Below are positions 7,401 to 15,018 of a stretch of 49,124 bases of DNA, one piece after another. The stretch covers positions 1 to 49,124 of the forward strand of contig PNOG01000017.1 in assembly GCA_013824685.1 (NCBI GenBank), in the 5' to 3' direction. The notes beneath the pieces are model-generated. The model had not been told where the DNA came from, did no database searches, and worked only from the letters and a program-made list of their open reading frames with translations. A program made the translations under genes and the position numbers. The number at the start of each line of letters is the position of its first letter. Positions within the stretch are counted from its first letter, which is position 1. This stretch comes from Coprothermobacter sp. (GTDB lineage Bacteria > Caldisericota > Caldisericia > Cryosericales > Cryosericaceae).

Positions 7401-9800
7401 GCCCTGGTTCACGACCGTGGTCGCGAACGTGCTGACGGTACTGACCTGGAGCGTGTACAAGTCCGCTCCGGCGGAGGCACCCCAGGAGAGCGTGGGGGTC
7501 AGCGTGGAAACTGTGCTTGTGTTCGCGGGCGAAGCGAGAATGGGGACCAGTGGAGGCTGGGAGATGGCGGGAGTCACCAACGTCCCCACGGGCGACCAGG
7601 CAGACGGGGCAGACCCGTTCGCAGCGTTCACGCGCCAGTAGTAAGGAGTGTTTCCGGCAAGGGAGGGAACGGTGACGGACGTATCCTTGGTGACCTGGTT
7701 CAAGACCGTCGTGGCGAACGCGCTGTCCGAACTGACCTGAAGCGTGTACGACGTGGCGTCCATGTCATCGACGCAGGACAGGAGTCGTCCGCTCGTCGGA
7801 TCGATGTTCACGAGGAAGACGTCGCTGCGCGGATCGGTGATGCCGGTGAGGAGGTGACCGGGAGCCCACTGGAACGACGTCATGCGGGACATCGCGTCGG
7901 TGGAGGAGACCAGGTTGCCGTCGCCATCGTATGCGAAGAACCACTGCCGCTGCGACCAGTCCTGCATCCGGAAGACCCTGCCTTCCGCGTTGTACATGAA
8001 CGTCAGCGAGCGTCCCGCCGGGTCCATGACCGACGCCAGCTTCCCGGACACGTCGTACGCATACGTGTAGGAGTTCTGGCACCAGTCCTGGTAGGAGAGG
8101 ATCCGCCCGTCGTCCCCGAACACGCGCGCTGTCTGGGCCTTCTTGTTCTCGAGCGTCCCGCTGAGCATGCTCCCGTACTCCTCCATGTAGTCGGGGATCT
8201 CAGGGCAACGGTACGCGCTGGAATTCTGAAACGTGAACTCGTGGAAGGTCCCGTCTTCATCCTGCAGGATCCTGGCTCCCGACGTACCGTTGCTCATGCG
8301 CGGGCCCAGGGAGCTGGTCCATCCGAACCCGAACGGGCCGTCCTGCAGGGAAAGGCTGTTGTACGTGCGGAGGACGGGGTTGGCCAGGCCATATGCCGAC
8401 CAGTCGAGGTCCAGCATGCGCACGATGAGGTTGCCGTTGGCGGCGTTCACCGCGGCAGCGTACTGCCGGCTGTCCCGCAGCTTCTGGACCGACCAGTAGT
8501 CTTCGGTCCCCAGCCGCTGGGCATACGTCACCGAGAGGGAAGCTGCATACCGGTAGGTCACCGATGTCTGAGCGGGAAACGACAGTGCGAGGCCGTGGTT
8601 TGTGCCCGGGTCGAGGAGCCAGTCCCGCACCACGGCAGTGATGTCATTGGGATACAGCTGGGTGGGGTTCCGACTGAACAGGGCGTCCGGCGACTGTGCC
8701 GGTTGCGTATTCCATGTGACGGTCTCGGGCGACCAGGAAGACGTGACCTTGTGACAGCTGATCCAAGGATCATTCCCGGGATTCCCCCCTTCCCACCCGG
8801 TGCAAGCCAGTGACAGGATAGCTGATGAGATGTCGATCTTGGGTGGTAGGGCATTCAGGTCGGCCTGGATCAAGCCGTACGAGGTGATGCCGGTGGGAGG
8901 GGCGCCCAATCCAACGTACAAGCCGGGGAACGTCGTATTCGCACTCGATGTGCGCACGCTCGCGCACGCAAGGCTCGCTGCCCCCTCGCTCAGGGTGATG
9001 CTGGGGTCGATGACGACCGGGTAGACCGTGGAGGAATCGGCCAGGAAGCGCGGGTCGGGGGTGACGACCAAGGTCGTCCCGTCCCAGCCGAGGGCGACGT
9101 CGGTGCTCCGGTGTCCCGCTGCATCCGTCATGAAGAGCGGGGACATGAGGAAGACGAGGTCGCCCGTCCGATCGTCACGGAAGGTGAGCGACGCATCCTT
9201 CTCTGCCTGCGCGGTGAGGCCGGTGAGCTTTAGGGTATACCGCAAGGCAAACGGGGCGAGTGGCGCCTCCCGAAGGACAACGTCTTCCTTGAGAGCATCG
9301 TCCTGCAGGGCACACCGGATGGTGACGCCCGGGAGGGCGCCCTCATACTCGACGAGGGTGTCGCCTTTCGAAGGGTATACAGATCGCGCGCCCTCCAGGC
9401 TGAAGGACACGGCATGGTTCCCACGGGCGATGGTCAGATAGCCGTCTTTCCCGTCGTTCATGGGACGGAGGCGCGTGGAGAAGCTCATGCCGTTGTTGTC
9501 GAAGCCGCCTGCCGTCTCGCGGGACATGACCAGCGAGGGATCGAGCGGCTTCCATGTCTCCGTTTCGTCCTGGTAACAGACAGGGACACTGCTGAATTCG
9601 GCCGTCACCGTGCCGTTGGGATTGAGGTACTCGCGTTTGAAGCGGGAACGGCTTCCGGCCAACTCGACACGGTCGGTGACGCCCACCGGGTGGGCAAGAC
9701 GCGACACGACCTCGTCAGCAAGTGCCTGATTGACACCGCAGAGCGCCACAAGTGCCACGATGACCAGCAACGACACGATCGAACGGATGCCCTTCCTCAT
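1497..9800 (-). CDS. Giant secreted YD-repeat/RHS protein with internal FnIII array
   Basis: The 2767-residue protein starts with a signal peptide (MRKGIRSIVSLLVIVALVAL, cleaved near ALA-DE). A DNRLRE-like domain follows (residues about 230-430). A YD-repeat shell then begins (about 440-680), is interrupted by roughly 11 FnIII-like units (about 680-1767), and resumes to about 2530. The RHS-associated core lies at about 2530-2600, with YGVRWDADLSLYLMGARWY and a C-terminal YIDPLGHEA. The last ~170 residues form a distinct tip with a hydrophobic segment (ALVAGCLNPAGLTLGAGLF) and no toxin motif I recognise. YD shells encapsulate a C-terminal payload that is released after autoproteolysis at the core. 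GC drops in the tip, the usual core/tip signature. A GGGGAGG ribosome-binding site precedes the ATG. Whether the payload is toxic is unknown. Confidence 0.9.
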   Translation of the reverse strand: MRKGIRSIVSLLVIVALVALCGVNQALADEVVSRLAHPVGVTDRVELAGSRSRFKREYLNPNGTVTAEFSSVPVCYQDETETWKPLDPSLVMSRETAGGFDNNGMSFSTRLRPMNDGKDGYLTIARGNHAVSFSLEGARSVYPSKGDTLVEYEGALPGVTIRCALQDDALKEDVVLREAPLAPFALRYTLKLTGLTAQAEKDASLTFRDDRTGDLVFLMSPLFMTDAAGHRSTDVALGWDGTTLVVTPDPRFLADSSTVYPVVIDPSITLSEGAASLACASVRTSSANTTFPGLYVGLGAPPTGITSYGLIQADLNALPPKIDISSAILSLACTGWEGGNPGNDPWISCHKVTSSWSPETVTWNTQPAQSPDALFSRNPTQLYPNDITAVVRDWLLDPGTNHGLALSFPAQTSVTYRYAASLSVTYAQRLGTEDYWSVQKLRDSRQYAAAVNAANGNLIVRMLDLDWSAYGLANPVLRTYNSLSLQDGPFGFGWTSSLGPRMSNGTSGARILQDEDGTFHEFTFQNSSAYRCPEIPDYMEEYGSMLSGTLENKKAQTARVFGDDGRILSYQDWCQNSYTYAYDVSGKLASVMDPAGRSLTFMYNAEGRVFRMQDWSQRQWFFAYDGDGNLVSSTDAMSRMTSFQWAPGHLLTGITDPRSDVFLVNIDPTSGRLLSCVDDMDATSYTLQVSSDSAFATTVLNQVTKDTSVTVPSLAGNTPYYWRVNAANGSAPSAWSPVGTLVTPAISQPPLVPILASPANTSTVSTLTPTLSWGASAGADLYTLQVSTVSTFATTVVNQGTTAVSFMTPVLAGTTQYFWRVKATGVTGCLGWSSAWSFTTPPPPPAAPVLSSPATGTTTGSTTPTLTWNPSSGATSYTVQVSTVSTFATTVVNQSVSAVSFTTPSLSSSTTYYWRVNAANAGGTSAWSGTWSFVTPLPAIPAAPVLSSPATGTTTGTTTPTLVWIASSGAASYTVQVSTVSTFATTVVNQSLTTTSYTTPALSSSTTYYWRVNATNAGGTSSWSGTWSFSTPTLTVPAAPVLLSPPNGTTTDTATPTLTWNASSGAVSYTVQVSVFSAFSRRLDVNESTTSTSFTVTDALLAITTYYWRVNATNAAGTSAWSSVWSFVVPDGSQMSAGRILGLLSRGMPTIPAPRKLSILSQPPSAPVLTSPYSGSTISTQTPTLSWYGSAGTAFFTVQVSATSGFGASVIISRATTATSLTTPVLDNARTYYWRVNAANDGGVSSWSSVSTFTTPSQPPLVPTLSAPAYQVTIPASTATPTLVWNPVSGASSYVVQVGTDSTFATTVASQTVWSGSAFTTPALAPATTYYWRVKAGNSAAWSAWSPVWSFATPPVPSVPTLAGCTSYVPTLTATWNPAQGATSYSVQTSTQSGYWPSSPDDAAGTSFTFSATSGVTYYWRVRAVNAFGTSAWSSAWPVAAVTAPLQSPAPPVLSGPASGATVATTTPTLSWNLPLGTIPSWTVQVSTSSDFEMTLVNQSVTTPSVTTPSLGSAPLYYWRVSATNAAGTSPWSFIWSFRNPAAVPTAPVPFSPAHHALTATTAPTLRWNAVTGASSYTVQVSQDSAFGAGLITTQTTTGASFAAPTLGNSTTYWWRVSAANAAGTSPWSPAWSFLTPSAAGAPVLVSPGNGSVVTTLTPGFMWNAYPGASSYLFQLSASPSFAGFLVSSTTGGNTWTSTPTLTTATSYYWRVQATMPGGATVWYDTWTFHTRGSMPVQLPVTPVLLSPANGTTVGSLTPTLAWRGYCGGTTLSYDFAAATTYVTDARGGQTAVTMNAWGNPLTIVDPVGATSAFTWVGPNRLDRATDPRGGYTTVTWIDWNVTQVRDPAGITTQYTYNSFDQPVQIDQAGAMTTYTYTPDHARVATMTDAVGRRHSYTYTPRGLMTAEYQNDQLWMTYAYDILGNCTSTTNAQNVPTTRVFDSDNRGWCASETTMLVGPSTQGGDPVLRTTSWTYDAAGEVLTQIATDTTNPEAPVALATTTFTYDEDGNRTSQSDHLDNVPTGTNANVTAWTYDLQDRLIAKTDPTNATTNYTYDVEGNQTSTTLPTGQSQSMYYDLAGRLIQVVDANGVSTTYAYDVAGNLTSVQSGAFGKTFTYDVANRPSQVYENGVLIAQYTYDAHGDTTQVVDARGIPVASSYNGLHELTGTNSPDGTTTALTYNARGDLTALASSSSGPQTFTYDTLRRLVSSTDATGYQVQYAYDAGSRLTSETTLSGTSTFAWDLLDRTTQVTDPQNHVTSYTYDTVGRRLAMLSPNALSTQYTYDASSRITELKLVNSTTQAQLLDTLTTYDANGNALASGPDTYTYDSTQQLASWTRSGVQTSYTYDTRGNLVSITGPSGTTSFTVDPATNRLLTVTVPGGSTDTWTYDAAGNPLTRTRLQNGTTQVCSYTWDATGKLSSVIRQGQTTLTFAYAPDGTLSRKEQGTQVTTYAYDFAGVSRESTTSSSPVTYQHNGAGELVSLTWNNQTYYYHFNAHGDTIALSDGSGTPVAQYSYDPWGTLVTNTNPSLPNPYLYCGAYGVRWDADLSLYLMGARWYNPATGRFLTKDSYPPDLLAPITQNPYQYCGNNPVKYIDPLGHEAIAAVGIMAYRGAGAFALVAGCLNPAGLTLGAGLFLATIAAMLVARVLNGEVEKLKKNIKGAFTGDLDKNMNELPPDPNHNWIHVLGEIGTACANIVRYVQRWDPSWTQLTGLFNDANRAGGEQKLLGWMSRLQGLLDSGGEWGLDVNTMDKIRAFLTTLLGIKGQ
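4500..7760 (-). repeat. FnIII tandem array inserted inside the YD shell
   Basis: About 11 units of 85-105 residues each carry the pattern SYTVQVS...TPTL...TYYWRVNA...SAWS..WSF. A half unit sits at the downstream end. The array begins just after LLSCVDDMD and ends just before GGTTLSYDF; rejoining those flanks restores an uninterrupted YD repeat. Units three and four share long nearly identical DNA (the STVSTFATTVVNQS region), indicating recent unit duplication. Confidence 0.85.
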
Positions 9801-9845
9801 TGCATGCCTCCCCTTCGTTTCATCGTCGAACCACTACTGAATCTG

Positions 9846-9873
9846 ACTGTATTCCACGCGAGAGAATTGTCAA
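9846..9873 (-). promoter_or_regulatory. Promoter of the giant YD-repeat gene
   Basis: TTGACA (9868-9873) is followed after 16 bp by TACAGT (9846-9851) on the minus strand. The predicted transcript would have a leader of roughly 40 nt before the ATG at 9800. The element lies in the 115-bp gap after radC, so the giant gene need not depend on radC transcription. Confidence 0.7.
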
Positions 9874-9915
9874 GGGGATAGTGAAATGTGCGGCAGGACA
9901 AGCGTCAGATGCTGT

Positions 9916-10830
9916 CTACACCATCCCCGCACGTGCGAAGCTGAAGTAGTCCTGGCGGGCACGGCCCACGATGATGTGGTCCAGGACTCGGATGCCAACG
10001 TACTTCAGGGCCTGTGTAATCTTGTTGGTGGTGTCGATATCCTCTTTGGAAGGGTCGCACTCTCCGCTCGGGTGGTTGTGGACGAGCACGACACGGCTGG
10101 CATGGTGGACGCAGGCCTCGCGGACGATATCGGCGGGATCCACGACGCTAGCGCTGATGCTGCCCCGACTGACCTCGGCGTCTTTGATGACTTTGTTGCG
10201 GATGTCCAGCAGGACGACATAGAAGAACTCCTTGCCGGCGTCGCGCAGTTGGGGCGTGAACCGGTCGCAAACATAGTCGATGGCGTCCTCGGCGCTGGTG
10301 ACGCGCTTCATCGTGGATGCCGGACCCTGCTGGAGGCGCTTGCCGATTTCGATGGCCGCCTTGAGTTCGACCGCCTTGGCGAGGCCGACACCGCGCACAT
10401 CACAGAGGTCCTCGACACTGGCCTGGTCCAGCTGGCCCCAGCCGCCGAACCGGTTGAACACGTCGCGACCCAGCTCCTCGGCACTCTTGCCGTGGCTGCC
10501 TGTCCTGAACAGAATGGCCAGCAGGCGTGCGTTGCTCATCGTGTCGGCCCCACGCTTCGCCAGCTGCTCGCGGGGACGCTCCTCGATCGCCCAATCCTTG
10601 ATGGGAACGTAGGTGCGCTCGGCGTTGACGCGCGACAGGACTTCCTTGCGGACAGCGGTGCAGGCCTCCTTGGTGACGAGGTCCAGTGCCTGCACGATGG
10701 CGAGCCCTTGCGGCTCTTCTACCCGCCCACCGTCCGCGTCACGAAACCAAGCTCCCGTCTTGGACCACATTGGATACGTTGCCCTCTGAACGAGATACGC
10801 AACGGCTTCCTCGCGTTTCGATATGTCCAC
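9916..10830 (-). CDS. radC: RadC-family JAMM-domain protein
   Basis: The 304-residue protein has a helix-hairpin-helix region around residues 95-150 (LLAILFRTG, DVRGVGLAKAVELKAAIEIG). A C-terminal JAB/MPN metal-binding domain carries HNHPSGECDPSKED at residues 251-264 (His251, His253, Ser255, Asp259). About 70 N-terminal residues precede the usual RadC start, making it longer than the common ~225-residue form. The family was once linked to DNA repair, but its biochemical role is unresolved. It is often found near mobile DNA. Its 3' end is duplicated at 203-350, which ties this gene to rearrangement of the neighbouring Rhs-like locus. Confidence 0.93.
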   Translation of the reverse strand: MDISKREEAVAYLVQRATYPMWSKTGAWFRDADGGRVEEPQGLAIVQALDLVTKEACTAVRKEVLSRVNAERTYVPIKDWAIEERPREQLAKRGADTMSNARLLAILFRTGSHGKSAEELGRDVFNRFGGWGQLDQASVEDLCDVRGVGLAKAVELKAAIEIGKRLQQGPASTMKRVTSAEDAIDYVCDRFTPQLRDAGKEFFYVVLLDIRNKVIKDAEVSRGSISASVVDPADIVREACVHHASRVVLVHNHPSGECDPSKEDIDTTNKITQALKYVGIRVLDHIIVGRARQDYFSFARAGMV

Positions 10831-10953
10831 CCTCTCCCCCTGTACCGTTTTTCGTGAGTACCGCTCACACTAGCACAAGGTAGCACCGTCTCCGGAACAC
10901 GCAACACCGGCAATCCCTGCTCGCCATCCCCGCGAGCGGCCATAGGCATCACG

Positions 10954-11472
10954 TCAAGCTGTGAACTTCTCCCAGCACACGAGGTCGTCCAGCATCTTGC
11001 GGGGACGTGGCTGGTGTGCATGACTCTCGTCGGGGTACCCCAGCGCGAGGATGGCCACGACGGGGTTCTCGGACGGTATGCCAAGCAGCGCACGGACCTC
11101 TTCGCCATCGAAGTTGCCCAGCCAGCACGTCCCCAAGCCCATCGACGCAGCCTGCAGGGTCATGTGGTCCAGGGCGATGGTGATGTCGATGATGGCCCCT
11201 TCGTACCGGTTCCCAATGTTGTAGCCCGTGCCGTTCATGCAGGCGACGACGAGGACCGGCGCCTGCTCCACAAACTGCTGTCCACCGATGGCATGCACCA
11301 TTGACCCTATGACCGCACGGTCACGCACGACGACGACCTTCCAAGGCTGCAGGTTGCAGCCTGATGGGGCCAGCCGGGCTGCTTCCAGAACCTCAGCCAG
11401 CTTGTCATCCTCGACCGGCTGGTCCTTGTAGTGACGTACGCTATAGCGCCTTTCTATGGCCTCGAGTATCAT
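10954..11472 (-). CDS. Nitroreductase-family FMN oxidoreductase
   Basis: The 172-residue protein matches the short nitroreductase fold. The N-terminal MILEAIERRYSVRHYKDQPV contains the Arg-Arg-x-Ser-x-Arg FMN-phosphate motif. It also has LAPSGCNLQPWKVVVV and a C-terminal MGLGTCWLGNF segment typical of the family. Members reduce nitro compounds, quinones or flavins with NAD(P)H; the substrate here cannot be told. An AAGGAG ribosome-binding site sits just before the ATG. The start lies 20 bp after the stop of the HtrA-like gene, so co-transcription is likely. Confidence 0.9.
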   Translation of the reverse strand: MILEAIERRYSVRHYKDQPVEDDKLAEVLEAARLAPSGCNLQPWKVVVVRDRAVIGSMVHAIGGQQFVEQAPVLVVACMNGTGYNIGNRYEGAIIDITIALDHMTLQAASMGLGTCWLGNFDGEEVRALLGIPSENPVVAILALGYPDESHAHQPRPRKMLDDLVCWEKFTA

Positions 11473-11492
11473 GGTTGCTCCTTATCGTGATC

Positions 11493-13502
11493 TTATGGCG
11501 CCGTCTTGAAGTACCGGTCCATTGTCCAGCCTCCCCACCCCGTGGCCGTGCCAGCCGATACGTTCCACGTGTATACTGCGCCTGCTTCCAGTTTTCCAGT
11601 CGGAACCGTGTAGGATGTGCCGGTGACCACGACGTTCAGGACCTGCGAGTCCTGCGAGCCACTGGTCCCCTTGCCGAGCCAGAACGTGTAGCGGGTGGCA
11701 CCCAAGACAGGAGCCCAAGTGAACGTGCCGGTCCGTGACAGACCCGTCGCATAGGGCAATGGCGTCAGCAGTGCCGGCACCGGAAGACCGGACGGCACCT
11801 CGACCGTGAAGTACTGGTCTTCACCCCAGTCTCCCCAGTCCGAGACATCGCCGGCGGAAACGTTCCACGTGTACTGCCCGCCGTCTGCCAGTATCGATGC
11901 GGGCAGTGTGAACGACGTCCCCGTGACCATGTCGGAGAGTACCTCTGAGTCCTGTGAGCCGCTGGTGCCCTTGCCCAGCCAGAACGTGTACCGGGTCGCG
12001 CCAGGTACGGCGCGCCAGAAGAAGGTTGGCGTCAGTGTCGGAACGGTGACCTCCTGATCAGGTTCCAGGGCCTCGGGGACGCCCAGGGTCCCAGCCGTTT
12101 TCACAGAGAACACGCTGTCCTGCGACCAGTCGCCCCACCCCGTCTCGTTGCCGGCCGCGACTGCCCACGTGTACGTGCCGCCGTCGGTCAGGATGCCCGC
12201 GGGCACGGCCAGGCTGTTGATCGTCACAACCTCGCTGTAAATCTTGCTGTCCTCAGTGCCAGTCGTCCCTTTGCCCAGCCAGAACATGTAGCGTGTTGCG
12301 GTCGCCACCTTTGTCCACTGGAAGGTTGGCTTAAGCGTGTCGACCTCGGTGGTCGCAGCAGGCTGAATCAGGCTGGGGACGCTCACGGACGACGTCACGC
12401 TGCCAGACGTCTGTGCCGTAAACTGGGCAAGCGTCAGTGTCCGGTCTGTCGCCAGCGACTTGACCTCATTGATGGGAATGGCGAACCCGAGGTTCGCACC
12501 TTCTTCCATGCCCGCGGACGTGATGCCGATGACCTCCCCCATCATGTTGAACAGCGCTCCTCCGGAACTCCCATGGCTGATCGGAGCGGTCGTCTGCAGA
12601 TAGCCTTCACGCCGGGCGCTGACGATGCCTGTGCTGACCGTGTTCTGCAGGCCGAGTGGGCTGCCGATGGCTACAACTGCCTCACCGATCTGGGCGGCGT
12701 CGGAGTTCCCCAGTGCCACAGCCGGCAGACCGCTCCCGGCGACCTTGATGATGGCCAGGTCGCCTTCCTTGTTCCAGCCGAGGACCTTGATGTCGGTGAA
12801 CGTCGTGCTGTCGTTGAGGACGACCTTTCCCGACACGGCACCGTCGATGACATGGTAATTGGTGACAATGCGCCCGTCCGTGGAGATGATGAATCCGGAA
12901 CCAGAGGCACCCTTCCCATCGCCAAACGCGACCTCGATGTAGACAACGGATTCCACCTTCTTGGCGATTTCGGTCACCGACAGCGCTGTCAGTGTCGTCG
13001 TCGACCCAAACGTCAGGGTGGCTGCCTTCGTGGCGTCGTTCCAGGCGACTGTCCCGCCAAGCCGTTCCGCGACGAACCGTACGGGGAGCATCGTCCGCCC
13101 CCCGACGATGAAGGGAACAACCTTTGGGTTCGTGGGGTCGACACTCATCGGCGTTCCGTTGACACGGGCAGTGCTCTTGCCGATGAACAGTTCGAGAACA
13201 TCCGATCCCATGATGATGGTGACCTTCTGGTCGGCCGCGGTCCAGGCGATGGTCCCGTTCAGCGCCTCGACAACAGCGCGGATAGGCAGGAACGTCCTGC
13301 CCTCAACGATGACCGGGACTGTCCCCTGCACGTCGATGAGCTTGCTCACCCCGTTCACCGTCATCGACGGCTTGCCCACTTGCAGGACGATGATGGTCTG
13401 CGTCCCACTGGCCTGCCCTAGGGCGCTGTATGGCACGAATGACGACGCAAGCAGGATGGCAACGACGATCAATATGGCAACAAAACGCTGTGCATGTCTC
13501 AT
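11493..13502 (-). CDS. Secreted HtrA/trypsin-like serine protease with stalk and FnIII domains
   Basis: I chose the ATG at 13502 because GGGAGG precedes it and a clean signal peptide follows (MRHAQRFVAILIVVAILLAS); the frame stays open 18 codons upstream without a ribosome-binding site. The product is 669 residues. Residues about 35-165 form a copper-amine-oxidase-N (stalk-type) domain with two GRTFLPIR/GRTMLPVR blocks. Residues about 175-350 form a trypsin-like protease with His217 (TNYHVID), Asp248 (EGDLAIIK) and Ser313 (HGSSGGALF). Three FnIII-like units follow, each with RYTFWLGKGTSGSQDS-type repeats. No PDZ domain is visible where DegP proteins carry theirs. It probably acts at the cell surface in protein quality control. 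Confidence 0.9.
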   Translation of the reverse strand: MRHAQRFVAILIVVAILLASSFVPYSALGQASGTQTIIVLQVGKPSMTVNGVSKLIDVQGTVPVIVEGRTFLPIRAVVEALNGTIAWTAADQKVTIIMGSDVLELFIGKSTARVNGTPMSVDPTNPKVVPFIVGGRTMLPVRFVAERLGGTVAWNDATKAATLTFGSTTTLTALSVTEIAKKVESVVYIEVAFGDGKGASGSGFIISTDGRIVTNYHVIDGAVSGKVVLNDSTTFTDIKVLGWNKEGDLAIIKVAGSGLPAVALGNSDAAQIGEAVVAIGSPLGLQNTVSTGIVSARREGYLQTTAPISHGSSGGALFNMMGEVIGITSAGMEEGANLGFAIPINEVKSLATDRTLTLAQFTAQTSGSVTSSVSVPSLIQPAATTEVDTLKPTFQWTKVATATRYMFWLGKGTTGTEDSKIYSEVVTINSLAVPAGILTDGGTYTWAVAAGNETGWGDWSQDSVFSVKTAGTLGVPEALEPDQEVTVPTLTPTFFWRAVPGATRYTFWLGKGTSGSQDSEVLSDMVTGTSFTLPASILADGGQYTWNVSAGDVSDWGDWGEDQYFTVEVPSGLPVPALLTPLPYATGLSRTGTFTWAPVLGATRYTFWLGKGTSGSQDSQVLNVVVTGTSYTVPTGKLEAGAVYTWNVSAGTATGWGGWTMDRYFKTAP

Positions 13503-13566
13503 GACGGCCTCCCAGCCTGTGCAGCGACCCCGGCTTCTACTGTGGCGCCGCTCCACACATGGTCAT

Positions 13567-13593
13567 ATGATAGGGAAGTGTCACAAGATACAA
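13567..13593 (-). promoter_or_regulatory. Possible promoter of the HtrA-like gene
   Basis: The minus strand shows TTGTAT (13588-13593), 15 bp, then TATCAT (13567-13572), about 65 bp before the chosen ATG. The spacer is short and the -35 box weak, so this is a moderate call. Confidence 0.4.
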
Positions 13594-13693
13594 CACAGGA
13601 CATTCTGATTGTCGGCACATGTGCTAAGATACGTGTTCAGTACCATACGTCCAGAAGTGAGTCAAATAGAGCAGTACGACGCTGTGTGTATTG

Positions 13694-13834
13694 CGGGAAC
13701 CCAAACGGCTGACAGGACTGGATTCCCGCCTGCGCGGGAATGACGGAGCGACAGATGCCCTCTGTCGTCGTCCCCGCGAAGGCGGGGACCCATACGGTGA
13801 TACGGGATGGATTCCCGCATACGCGGGAATGACT
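13694..13834. repeat. Cluster of REP-type hairpin repeats
   Basis: Three short imperfect palindromes follow one another: GATTCCCGCCTGCGCGGGAAT at about 13721, a GTCCCCGCGAAGGCGGGGAC type at 13770-13789, and ATTCCCGCATACGCGGGAAT at about 13811. A half-copy (GCGGGAACCCA) sits at about 13693. They fill the 364-bp divergent gap between the HtrA-like gene and sbcD. The same family, interrupted by palindromic elements, recurs at 48993-49124. They are extragenic hairpins, not a CRISPR: spacing and unit orientation vary. Confidence 0.8.
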
Positions 13835-13860
13835 GACCGATTGGGAATTGGCGGTATACT
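13833..13860 (+). promoter_or_regulatory. Promoter of sbcD, probably leaderless
   Basis: TATACT (13855-13860) lies six bases before the sbcD ATG at 13867. CTGACC (13833-13838) is a weak -35 at a 16-bp spacer. With initiation about 7 bases after the -10 box, transcription would begin at or beside the ATG, and no ribosome-binding site exists. Leaderless translation is inferred. Confidence 0.5.
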
Positions 13861-13866
13861 GACAGC

Positions 13867-15018
13867 ATGAGACTACTGCATACCGCCGACTGGCATGTCG
13901 GAAGCACACTCGCTGGGCTGGACAGGTTTGACGAAACAGGCAAGCTGCTGGACGAGCTGCTTGCCGCCGCGCAGTCGGAGCGGGTGGACGCGGTGCTCGT
14001 GGCGGGGGACATCTTCGACAACCCGATGCCTGGCAACATCAGTCAGAAACTCGTGTTCGACTTCTTTGCCCACCTCAGCGGTGCGGGCATTCGCGCCATC
14101 GTCCTTGCCGGCAACCACGACGGACAGGTCTTTGTCCCCAGCAAGAGCCTGTTGAGTCTGGGCACAGCGTCGGTATTCGAGAAGCCGTCGGGGGAGCAGT
14201 ATCAGGTTGGGTTCCGTTCGCGCGCTGACGAGCCCGTCGTCGTGACGGCGCTCCCGTACCCCCACGAGCGGGTCGTCATGAAGCTGAATGGAGCAGGCGA
14301 TGACGTCCACGGCGATTACGCCAGCAGCGTCAGCACCTTCATCCGGTGGCTTGCCAGCCACATGGATGCGTCGGACCTCAACGTCTTCGCCGCGCACCTC
14401 ATGATCGGCGGTGCTCAGTTGACGGACACGGAACGCCCCATGTCGGTCAGCCCGTTCTTCGCCGTCCCTGCGCAGAACCTGCCGTCCCAGACGATGTACA
14501 ACGCCCTCGGGCATGTCCACCGGCACCAGCAGATCGTGGGCGCTCCAGCACGCACGGAGTACTCGGGCAGTATCTTCCGTGTCAACTTCAGCGAGGAAGG
14601 GACCCCCAAGGGATTCAACCTTGTGGACGCAGACACGAGGGGCAACCTCACCGTCCAGTTCTGCGAGCTGAAATCCGCCATCGAACTACACAATGTCGAG
14701 TGCGCCGTGGACAACTGGGCAAGCCGCCTTGGGCCGTACAGGGGCCGGGGATACACGAAGGCGCGTGTCCACGCCGACGACCCGCCGTTCAACCTGCAGG
14801 GCGAGATGCACGCAACCTGCCCGTGGGTCGTCAAGGTCGAGTTCCTGCGCTCGGAGCCTGAAGCGACGACCCGTCCGACCATCGAGGCGCTGGCAAGCAC
14901 AAGCCTCGAGACCGTGCAGTCAATGTATCGCACATACAACGGGGACGCCGGCGACGAGGTCATAAAGGTGCTCGGTGAGCTGTACCAGGAGGTGACCCAT
15001 GCGGATACAGACGCTTGA
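13867..15018 (+). CDS. sbcD: Exonuclease subunit SbcD (Mre11 family)
   Basis: The 383-residue protein carries the calcineurin-like phosphoesterase motifs in order: LHTADWHVGS near the N-terminus, AGDIFDN (about residue 40), AGNHDGQ (about 82) and GHVHRHQ (about 217). These residues bind the two metal ions of Mre11/SbcD nucleases. The complex with SbcC processes double-strand breaks, hairpins and protein-blocked ends. Its stop overlaps sbcC by 20 bases, so the two are coupled. The start is the first ATG, 6 bases after a TATACT box. Confidence 0.95.
   Translation: MRLLHTADWHVGSTLAGLDRFDETGKLLDELLAAAQSERVDAVLVAGDIFDNPMPGNISQKLVFDFFAHLSGAGIRAIVLAGNHDGQVFVPSKSLLSLGTASVFEKPSGEQYQVGFRSRADEPVVVTALPYPHERVVMKLNGAGDDVHGDYASSVSTFIRWLASHMDASDLNVFAAHLMIGGAQLTDTERPMSVSPFFAVPAQNLPSQTMYNALGHVHRHQQIVGAPARTEYSGSIFRVNFSEEGTPKGFNLVDADTRGNLTVQFCELKSAIELHNVECAVDNWASRLGPYRGRGYTKARVHADDPPFNLQGEMHATCPWVVKVEFLRSEPEATTRPTIEALASTSLETVQSMYRTYNGDAGDEVIKVLGELYQEVTHADTDA

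Noticed and set aside
13694-13834. Possible CRISPR array (several short palindromic repeats)
   Set aside because: The units are unequal, in differing orientation, spaced irregularly and without unique spacers; they are REP-type hairpins.
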